A DNA stretch of 38,294 bases from an uncultured Granulosicoccaceae bacterium (GTDB lineage Bacteria > Pseudomonadota > Gammaproteobacteria > Granulosicoccales > Granulosicoccaceae). Shown here one piece after another: positions 1 through 6,583 of this stretch. The notes under the pieces are model-generated. The model had not been told where the DNA came from, made no database searches, and saw only the letters and a list, made by a program, of their open reading frames with translations. The DNA lies in the NCBI GenBank assembly GCA_937922015.1, contig CAKZVB010000098.1, positions 1-38,294 on the forward strand, given 5' to 3'. Numbering within the stretch: position 1 is the stretch's first letter; the number at the start of each line of letters is the position of its first letter. A program made the position numbers and the translations under genes.

Positions 1-285
1 TTGTTTCTATCAGGAACCACTCTACCGCTTGATCTGCCTCCAGACGTTGAAGAAACACTAAAGGATATGGCGGACACGGTTGATCGGTTGGAAAGCAATC
101 TACCAGACCGTGAAAAGATCGATGACAACGAACCGAATCTATACTCGTTGAGAAAGTTTCTAAACGTGGTTGGTCTAGATCCGGAGGCACATGGTATGAA
201 ATTGGGACAAGTATCAAATAAATGGTATTGGATGACACAAGAGGAATATCAGAGATACAGTCGCACTCGGGCACAGTTGCCATAG
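1..285 (+). CDS. C-terminal part of an unrecognised protein (truncated by window edge)
   Basis: The frame is open from base 1 to a TAG at 283-285, so the gene almost certainly begins upstream; the TTG at base 1 is probably an internal codon. The visible 94 residues are hydrophilic, rich in Asp/Glu and Leu, without membrane segments or a recognisable motif; an N-terminal amphipathic stretch (PPDVEETLKDMADTVDRLE) could be helical. The C-terminus is rich in aromatic and charged residues (KWYWMTQEEYQRY). I do not recognise the family and propose no function. It is separated from the next gene, which is on the opposite strand, by about 355 bases. Confidence 0.55.
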   Translation: MFLSGTTLPLDLPPDVEETLKDMADTVDRLESNLPDREKIDDNEPNLYSLRKFLNVVGLDPEAHGMKLGQVSNKWYWMTQEEYQRYSRTRAQLP

Positions 286-640
286 TATTGAGGCGGTCCA
301 GACTGGGTTGGATTGTCCGCTTTAACTTAGTTACATTTATTACTGTTTGAGCACGACTGGCCGGTTTGGGCACATAGCGGATGTACGGAACATTACTTTT
401 CGCCCTTACAAGAAGTGGACTGATAAAGAAGACCGAATCTCAGCCGACGACTGGAGACTGTGGGAAACCTGACGCGTGACAAGGACACACTCATACTGAT
501 CCTCGTAGTGCGCAGGGTTCCAGTGTATGAAAGTTCCGCTCAGTCTATTAAGCGTCTGATGCAACGGTCTTCCTTTAAAGGCACTCGTCGCCCTTCACCC
601 GTCACCTGCCATCATCAACAGACTAAATGACAAAGTGTAT
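286..640. other. non-coding gap with a weak hairpin
   Basis: No convincing gene on either strand. Just after the stop of the truncated gene, positions 293-320 can form an imperfect hairpin (GCGG...CCGC outer arms with TCCA/TGGA inside), followed by only three T residues. It could be a weak terminator for the truncated gene. Both neighbours end into this gap (convergent), so terminators are expected here, but no strong GC stem with a T run is visible. Confidence 0.4.
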
Positions 641-1258
641 TCACACCGACTTGCTCAGCGGCTGGTAAACAAAACGATACGTCAGCCAGCCGAGTAACCA
701 GCCACCTGCAATGTCGATCAGTTGATGCTGTCTGATCAGGACCACTGACAGGACAATAATCAGCATCCACACAACAGCAATAGTTGACCACGCGGTGTTC
801 GCTTCCTGATTTGCGATCGCCAGCAAAATTAACGTGCTGTAGGTGATGTGTAGTGACGGGAAAAGGTTGTGCGGAAGTGCCAGGGTATAGAGGATACCGT
901 ACAGCAGTTGCGGTTCCGGCAGCATCGCCGGCCGTTGATGTGCCAGTTCGGCTGGAAGGACGAAATATATCGCGCCTGCTACTATCGTCGCCGTTACAAA
1001 AGCCACACAGAGCGCGCGAATCTGACGCTCAGTCAGTGAGCACAGCGGCAACAGAAACAGTAAAATGACGGACAGATAGCCATAGATAAAACCCGGGATG
1101 AATGGCAGCTGGACCTCCCAGTCCAGGTACAGTCGCACTTTTTCTGGTCGCTGTGCCGTCCAATAGTTAAGCACGCCGTACACGAGCGCAAAGGTAATGC
1201 CGGCGACCAGATAGTATCCGGCATTTTTTTGTATCTTCTGGATTGTGGGTAATTGCAC
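641..1258 (-). CDS. PAP2-superfamily membrane phosphatase/phosphotransferase
   Basis: This is a 205-residue polytopic membrane protein with about six hydrophobic segments. A PAP2-type signature is visible: PSLH at residues 134-137 in a short loop, then R-x-H-x3-D (R176, H178, D182) leading into a last helix. These match phosphatase domains 2 and 3 of the superfamily (PSGH and SRx5Hx3D), with S-L-H in place of S-G-H, the variant typical of the inositolphosphoryl-ceramide-synthase-like (Aur1-like) branch. The first motif, KX6RP, is not obvious; QRP at 108-110 is a candidate. Members dephosphorylate lipid phosphates or transfer head groups at the membrane. The start is GTG at 1258. It is transcribed divergently from the Rieske operon across 156 bases, so it may be co-regulated, but its membership of that pathway is unproven. 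Confidence 0.75.
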   Translation of the reverse strand: MQLPTIQKIQKNAGYYLVAGITFALVYGVLNYWTAQRPEKVRLYLDWEVQLPFIPGFIYGYLSVILLFLLPLCSLTERQIRALCVAFVTATIVAGAIYFVLPAELAHQRPAMLPEPQLLYGILYTLALPHNLFPSLHITYSTLILLAIANQEANTAWSTIAVVWMLIIVLSVVLIRQHQLIDIAGGWLLGWLTYRFVYQPLSKSV

Positions 1259-1414
1259 TTAATTGGTGATGGTTAGCTGTGGCGGCCACCCGGCAGTTGA
1301 CCTGAGAGGCTGGCACTGCTCCATCATAACCCCGGGGTTCTTGACAGCGTTGTAAGTAGCCATTTGGCGGCTCAAACCGCAAAATGGTGTTGAGACAAAC
1401 GAAGTATAAATAAA

Positions 1415-2464
1415 TTGCTAAAAGATTATTGGTACATCGCCTGTAAGGCCGCTGACATTCAGCGTGGGCCAGTAGCATTTACGGCCTTCGAGCAGCCGCT
1501 GGTGGCGTTTCTAGGCCGCAACGATAAGCCTGCGGTGTTAATTGACCGTTGCGCTCATCGCAATGCACCCTTGTCTGAAGGGGCCGTGCGCGAGGGTCTG
1601 CTGGTGTGTCCTTATCACGGCTGGTCATACGACACCGACGGCTCGCTGGCAGTGCTTCCGGTTTGTCCGGCAAGCAGTGCTGCCACAACTCCAGTCAGCA
1701 CAGATGCGACAAAGACAGCTTCTATCAACATAGCCGTGGACTCGTGGCCCTGTGTCGAGCAAGACGGCTATATCTGGTTTTGTCTGTCACATCAGCCGGC
1801 CACTGAAAAACCTCAGCCATTTGCGCACATGCAGGAGCCCGGCTGGACTTCTTTCACAATGGATACCTTGTTCGACGCACCGGTAGACACTTGTCTGGAG
1901 AATTTTCTCGATTGCCCGCACGCCACCTTTGTCCACCGTCACTGGTTTAGAACACCGACGCTAAAACAGGTTAAGGCGGAGGTTCGCATCAATTGGGACG
2001 GTGCAGAAGCAGAATACTTTGATGAACCCAGAGAGCAGAGTGTTGTCTGGTCGCTGTTGACCAGAAAAAAATCTACCATGAGGCATATCGACCGCTTTAT
2101 TGCACCGGCAACCAGTCGGGTAGACTACGATTTTTCGGACAGCCGGTATTACGTTATTACCTCGAGTTGTACGCCGGTAAACGAAACGCAAACGCGTGTG
2201 CACACGGTGGTTACCTTTCGCTTTGGATCTTTTGGCAGGCTGGTTAGATTCTTCTTCAAGCCGCTGTCGATGCGAATTATTAAACAGGATGTTGAAATAG
2301 TCAGGCAACAACAAGCCAATATCGATCGTTTCGGTGGCAGGCGATATAGAGTGATACCCCAGGATCTTTTATATCGGCATATTGTGCAGTGGCGAAACAG
2401 CATTGAAAAAGGCGAACCATTGCCATCAGAGGCGCCACCTGAAACCATCAACCTTGTTCTATAG
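1415..2464 (+). CDS. Rieske non-heme iron oxygenase (VanA-like), first gene of the biosynthetic operon
   Basis: 349 residues, the usual size of single-component-type Rieske oxygenase alpha subunits. The N-terminal Rieske domain has C46-x-H48 and C65-x2-H68 (CAHRN...CPYHGW), the ligands of the [2Fe-2S] cluster. The C-terminal catalytic domain shows N163/D166/H169/H174 (ENFLDCPHATFVH), matching the mononuclear-iron site and the bridging Asp. The family hydroxylates, demethylates or desaturates with O2 and electrons from a reductase; no reductase or ferredoxin gene is nearby. The start is TTG at 1415: an in-frame TGA at 1391 leaves no ATG, and the protein begins right at the family's conserved W-Y start region. 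The next gene overlaps its end. The substrate is unknown. Confidence 0.88.
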   Translation: MLKDYWYIACKAADIQRGPVAFTAFEQPLVAFLGRNDKPAVLIDRCAHRNAPLSEGAVREGLLVCPYHGWSYDTDGSLAVLPVCPASSAATTPVSTDATKTASINIAVDSWPCVEQDGYIWFCLSHQPATEKPQPFAHMQEPGWTSFTMDTLFDAPVDTCLENFLDCPHATFVHRHWFRTPTLKQVKAEVRINWDGAEAEYFDEPREQSVVWSLLTRKKSTMRHIDRFIAPATSRVDYDFSDSRYYVITSSCTPVNETQTRVHTVVTFRFGSFGRLVRFFFKPLSMRIIKQDVEIVRQQQANIDRFGGRRYRVIPQDLLYRHIVQWRNSIEKGEPLPSEAPPETINLVL

Positions 2465-3110
2465 CTTTTACTTGCAAAGATTAATAACAATCTGTGTGGT
2501 AACCATGATCATGCTGGCGATTGGTTTTCACTATCTGCAAAATAGCGGAGCTATCAAAGGCGGGTCTGTACCTGCGGTCAAGACGGCATGGCTGTTCACT
2601 GTGTTGTTTTACTGGTATGTGCTGCCTGCGATCTACAGCGCTGACAAATCACTACCGACAATGGTCAGGCAGTTATTTGCCGTAGTGCTGATCAATATGA
2701 TAGTGCGCGCACTAGTTGAACTACCTATGATGTATGTAACGCAAACATGGCTGCACATCTACGGAATTGGTCATGATATTTTCAGTGCCTTGTTGTGTCT
2801 GGCCATCGGCCTGATGTTGATGTCGCCGGGTTTATTGTCGGTAGTGTTAAGATCACAGGTAGCAAAAAAACAAGGCACAACCTTGCCAGGCTGGTTGCAT
2901 GGCTACTTCATTTTCAGTGCATTTTTGTTTTTGATGGAAGCCGTGTTTGCCAACTATTTGCGCAATGTCACCGGTGCCGATGGAAAAATATTTTTTCTGC
3001 CAATGGAGTCATCGCACGGGCTGATGCTTAGCATCACTGCTGTGGTGGTGGCAACAACCTGGGGTGTTATCATTTACCAGATGAGACAGTGGCATGAGCC
3101 GCGCACTTAG
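2454..3110 (+). CDS. unrecognised polytopic membrane protein
   Basis: A hydrophobic protein of about 200-218 residues with about six predicted membrane segments. Short charged loops contain AKKQGTT and a C-terminal MRQWHEPRT tail. I see no catalytic motif and do not recognise a family. The start is uncertain: TTG at 2454 would overlap the preceding Rieske stop by 11 bases and suggests coupling, while ATG at 2505 or 2511 gives a slightly shorter protein; none has a strong ribosome binding site. The 3' end overlaps the following gene by 17 bases. Its position between an oxygenase and acyl-transferring enzymes suggests a membrane partner, anchor or transporter for the pathway, which is inference from context only. 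Confidence 0.7.
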   Translation: MFYSFYLQRLITICVVTMIMLAIGFHYLQNSGAIKGGSVPAVKTAWLFTVLFYWYVLPAIYSADKSLPTMVRQLFAVVLINMIVRALVELPMMYVTQTWLHIYGIGHDIFSALLCLAIGLMLMSPGLLSVVLRSQVAKKQGTTLPGWLHGYFIFSAFLFLMEAVFANYLRNVTGADGKIFFLPMESSHGLMLSITAVVVATTWGVIIYQMRQWHEPRT

Positions 3111-3870
3111 AGCTCAAATTCAGACGCTTGATCACCTGGCGCCGGGCATTGAGGATGGTATGTTTGCCATTTACAACCGCTACTATGAGGCCACATCACG
3201 GCAAAGATTTCTCGCCGATCTCAACTGCAAAACGCACGTTGTGCTGTTGTTTGATGAGCAGAACCGTATTCGCGGTTTCAGCACAATAGCCAGATATTTT
3301 CACACTATGGTCAGCCCGTTAAATATACCGGCAACCGTACAGGTGCTGTTTTCCGGTGACACCATCATTGAACACGATTACTGGGGGCAACAGACGCTGC
3401 CGATTGCATGGATAGAGCAGGCGGGCCGGTTTAAAGCTCAACACCCGGATCTTCCGCTGTATTGGTTGCTTATTGTTAAGGGATATAGAACATACCGCTA
3501 TCTGTCGGTGTTTACGAAAAAATACTACCCGGCCGCACCCGAGCTAACATCAGAGTGTGCAAGAGATGATACGGGTAAGGATTACCCGTCGATAAATTTG
3601 CAATCTTTGTCGCATGGACTGGCAAGTGAAAAATTTAACAAGGCCTACAACAAAGATACAGGTTGTATTGTATTTCCGGAATCTCATGGGCATCTTGCTG
3701 AAGGCTGGGCAGACATTCCGGAGCGGGTAAAATCACGGCCTGAGGTGGCCTACTTTCTGGCGCGAAATCCAGGCTTTCATCTCGGACACGAATTAGTCTG
3801 TCTGACAGAGTTGTGTGCGGACAATCTGACACGTCGCGCGCGTACCGCGTTTGAACGCGGATTAAGCTGA
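3094..3870 (+). CDS. GNAT-like (acyl-CoA N-acyltransferase fold) protein
   Basis: 258 residues, soluble. The N-terminal two-thirds has the strand/helix rhythm of a GNAT fold: a beta strand with bulge-like RIRGFSTIARYF (about residues 57-68), a long strand VQVLFSGDTII, and a following segment HDYWGQQTLP in the place where the acyl-CoA pyrophosphate loop (R/Q-x-x-G-x-G/A) normally sits. The loop is degenerate, so the assignment is tentative. It starts at ATG 3094 inside the preceding gene and ends TGATG, sharing bases with the GH3 gene start, so it is probably translationally coupled to it. Pairing with GH3 suggests it handles the same acyl or amine substrate. A non-catalytic relative is possible. 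Confidence 0.6.
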   Translation: MSRALRAQIQTLDHLAPGIEDGMFAIYNRYYEATSRQRFLADLNCKTHVVLLFDEQNRIRGFSTIARYFHTMVSPLNIPATVQVLFSGDTIIEHDYWGQQTLPIAWIEQAGRFKAQHPDLPLYWLLIVKGYRTYRYLSVFTKKYYPAAPELTSECARDDTGKDYPSINLQSLSHGLASEKFNKAYNKDTGCIVFPESHGHLAEGWADIPERVKSRPEVAYFLARNPGFHLGHELVCLTELCADNLTRRARTAFERGLS

Positions 3871-5477
3871 TGCAGGATGCCTGGTTAAAAATTGCCGCGC
3901 AAACGAAATCAACACATCAGCGGCTGCTGCACGCCTGTATGAATGTGCGCAATAGCCAGAACGATATTCTGGCAGATCTTCTAAAAGATAACCGTACTAC
4001 TGACTTTGGTCGACGCTACGGATTTGAAGACATACTAAATGCAGATAACCCGCTGCAGGCCTTTCAGGCGCAAGTGCCGATACAAACTTATGATTCAATA
4101 GAGCCCTATATGCGTTCACAAATGAGCGGCGAGAAATCGCTGCTTGCGGAGTCGGTATTATTTTACGAGCCTACCGGCGGCAGCAGTGGCGGCAGTAAGT
4201 TCATCCCGTACACACCGGCCGCCCTGCGTTTACTGCAAGCCGCTGTTGAACCCTGGTTGTTTGATTTAATAGACTCCCGGCCTGCGTTGTCGCGAGGGCC
4301 GTCCTATTGGTCGGTGAGCCCCGCGATCCGTAGCGATAATTGCACTGAAGATGGTACCCGTATCGGCGCGGGTTCTGATCTGGAATTTCTGCGGGACGAT
4401 TTACAGGCGCATTTCTATGCCACTATGGTGAATGCGGAGGCTATAGCTCAGGCGACTGACTACCAGCACTGGCAACAGCTGACCTTGTTAACCCTGCTGA
4501 TGAATGAAAACCTCAGGTTGATCTCGGTATGGAGCCCTTCGTTTCTGACCACATTGCTCAGGTCCCTGCATGTGCATAGAAGCTGGCTGTCAAAGACTCT
4601 GGACAATCCGGTGGCGGCCGGGCTTGGTGCGATAGAATGGCTGGGGGATCCCGTCCAAAACCAACAAGCCATTGATCGGCTGCAAGCGTCGTTGTCAGTG
4701 ACCGGAGCAGACCTGCCGGTGTCGACCGCAATGCTTTGGCCGAAGCTGGATACCATCAGTTGCTGGACACACGGACCTGCCGCAGGGCCGGCGGCCGGGC
4801 TGCAGCAATGGTTCCCTGAAGTTACTATTCAGCCCAAAGGGCTATTGGCAACAGAAGGTGTGGTGACGATACCGCTCTCGTACACAGCCTGGCCGGTACT
4901 GGCGGTACAAAGTGGTTTCTTTGAGTTTGTTGATAGCTCGAACCAGATAGTGCTGCCGGAAAACCTGACCAGGGGCGACTATCGTGTTCTGATCACCAAC
5001 GCCTGCGGGCTGTACCGCTATGACATAGGCGATCAGGTGCGAATGCACGGGATGTACAAGCAGGCACCGATGCTCGAATTTACAGGGCGAACCAGTAACA
5101 CCAGTGATCTGGCGGGTGAGAAACTTGAAGAATCATTTGTCAGTGCCTGCCTTAGGCAAATTCCGGGTTTGAGTATTCTGGCCCCGGCCGGTAGTCACTA
5201 TTGCCTGTACATTGACCATAACCCTGAGACAGATCAGCCTGAACTCATCAATAATCACGCAACTGAACTGGATACGCGCCTGTGCAACAACCCTCAGTAC
5301 CGCTACGCACGCGAACTGGGTCAACTGCAGCCTGTACAATTGCGCCGTATACCTGATCTGGCCGCGCTTCATATCAAATGGCAAACTGACAAAGGACAGG
5401 TGATCGGTGATATCAAGCCGGTGGCGCTCTGCACCGACACAGCCTTCATTGCGTATCTGGAAAAACAGCGCCAATGA
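3870..5477 (+). CDS. GH3-family acyl-acid amido synthetase
   Basis: 535 residues, close to the usual GH3 length. GH3 enzymes belong to the adenylate-forming superfamily: they activate a carboxylic acid with ATP and, in characterised plant members, join it to an amino acid. The ATP-binding motifs are present: PTGGSSGGSKFIPYT at 101-114 (phosphate loop), ATEG at 327-330 and YRYDIGD at 382-388. The small C-terminal domain follows to residue 535. The acyl substrate cannot be read from sequence. It overlaps both flanking GNAT-like genes (TGATG upstream, ATGA downstream), so the three are likely made in fixed ratio and may act together in forming an acyl amide or activated acyl adenylate. GH3 proteins are best known from plant hormone conjugation; bacterial members are mostly uncharacterised. 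Confidence 0.9.
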   Translation: MQDAWLKIAAQTKSTHQRLLHACMNVRNSQNDILADLLKDNRTTDFGRRYGFEDILNADNPLQAFQAQVPIQTYDSIEPYMRSQMSGEKSLLAESVLFYEPTGGSSGGSKFIPYTPAALRLLQAAVEPWLFDLIDSRPALSRGPSYWSVSPAIRSDNCTEDGTRIGAGSDLEFLRDDLQAHFYATMVNAEAIAQATDYQHWQQLTLLTLLMNENLRLISVWSPSFLTTLLRSLHVHRSWLSKTLDNPVAAGLGAIEWLGDPVQNQQAIDRLQASLSVTGADLPVSTAMLWPKLDTISCWTHGPAAGPAAGLQQWFPEVTIQPKGLLATEGVVTIPLSYTAWPVLAVQSGFFEFVDSSNQIVLPENLTRGDYRVLITNACGLYRYDIGDQVRMHGMYKQAPMLEFTGRTSNTSDLAGEKLEESFVSACLRQIPGLSILAPAGSHYCLYIDHNPETDQPELINNHATELDTRLCNNPQYRYARELGQLQPVQLRRIPDLAALHIKWQTDKGQVIGDIKPVALCTDTAFIAYLEKQRQ

Positions 5478-6580
5478 GTCGTTATCGTTTTGCTTTAGCC
5501 ACTGAAGAAGACGACGACGCGCTTCGTCACCGTATGACTCAGGACATCATGGAAGGGCCGATTTCGGTCAGCTTCAGGCGCGAGCCAGGCTACTTTGCGG
5601 GTTCGCTTTTACAAGGCGCGCAGACGCAGGTAATCACCTGTACTGATCAACTATCGAATACCATAGTAGGGATCGGAACAAGGGCAACTCTGCCAACCTA
5701 TATAAACGGTAGTGTTGCACGCACAGGTTATCTCTGTGATTTGCGCGGCGATGCCAGTGCGCGTGGTGGATTATTACTGGCACGCGGTTATCGTTACCTG
5801 AAGCAGTTGCATGAAGCCGATCCGCTGCCACTGTATTACACAATGATTCTCGACGGCAACGAGAAAGCCCTGGAACTTCTTGGCAGTGGCCGCGCCAATT
5901 TGCCATGCTATCGGGCGATGGGGAGAGTTAATACACCGGCGATATTATTCGGCCGTAAAAGAAAATTTAAATCAGATCCATCGCTGCACCTTGGTACCCC
6001 GCAACCTGCCGACATGGAAGCGGTGTTGTCTTTTGTTAATCGCTGCAATCAGCGCTACCAGTTTGCCCCGGTATTTGATCTTGGTGATTTTAACAACGGG
6101 CGTCTGGCCGGTTTAAGCTGTGAAGACTTTACCGTTGCCTGGTGTGGTAACAAAATCACCGGTGTCACGGCCTGTTGGGATCAGCGTGCAACGCGACAGA
6201 TCCACATTGAAAAATACTCTGCTGCGCTGAGAGTTGCTCGTCCCTTATACAACCGGCTGGCAAATATTATCGCCTACAAGCCATTGCCATCGGTGGGGCA
6301 GTCACTGGCATGTGTATACCTGAGTATGGTTGCCATTGAAAATGACGACGCTACTGTTTTCAGTAATTTGCTGGAACACATTTACGCAAGCAGACGCAAC
6401 GGCCCGTGGCAAATGTGTTTTGCCGGCCTGCATGAAGATCACCCGTTGAACCGTGTTCTGGATGGATTTCGACAGATCAAAGCGGCCGGGCAATTATTCG
6501 CGGTACACTGGCCGGAGGACCAATATGCCTTTGATCAGTTGGACCGGCGAATCCCACATGTTGAGGCAGGAGCACTGTAG
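5474..6580 (+). CDS. GNAT-family acyltransferase-like protein
   Basis: 368 residues. The N-terminal half resembles a GNAT domain: a beta strand (NTIVGIGTRATLP, about residues 58-70), then TGYLCDLRG and the segment DASARGGLLLARGYRYL (about 93-109), which fits the acyl-CoA-binding turn and helix better than the equivalent in the upstream GNAT-like gene. The C-terminal half appears to be a second, more diverged GNAT-like domain (GVTACWDQ, then helix), so it may be a tandem-domain protein. It starts with ATG overlapping the GH3 stop and ends three bases before the next ATG. Likely role: acyl transfer to an amine in the GH3 pathway (inference). Two distinct GNAT-like genes flank GH3 directly, which is unusual. 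Confidence 0.7.
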   Translation: MSRYRFALATEEDDDALRHRMTQDIMEGPISVSFRREPGYFAGSLLQGAQTQVITCTDQLSNTIVGIGTRATLPTYINGSVARTGYLCDLRGDASARGGLLLARGYRYLKQLHEADPLPLYYTMILDGNEKALELLGSGRANLPCYRAMGRVNTPAILFGRKRKFKSDPSLHLGTPQPADMEAVLSFVNRCNQRYQFAPVFDLGDFNNGRLAGLSCEDFTVAWCGNKITGVTACWDQRATRQIHIEKYSAALRVARPLYNRLANIIAYKPLPSVGQSLACVYLSMVAIENDDATVFSNLLEHIYASRRNGPWQMCFAGLHEDHPLNRVLDGFRQIKAAGQLFAVHWPEDQYAFDQLDRRIPHVEAGAL

Positions 6581-6583
6581 CTC

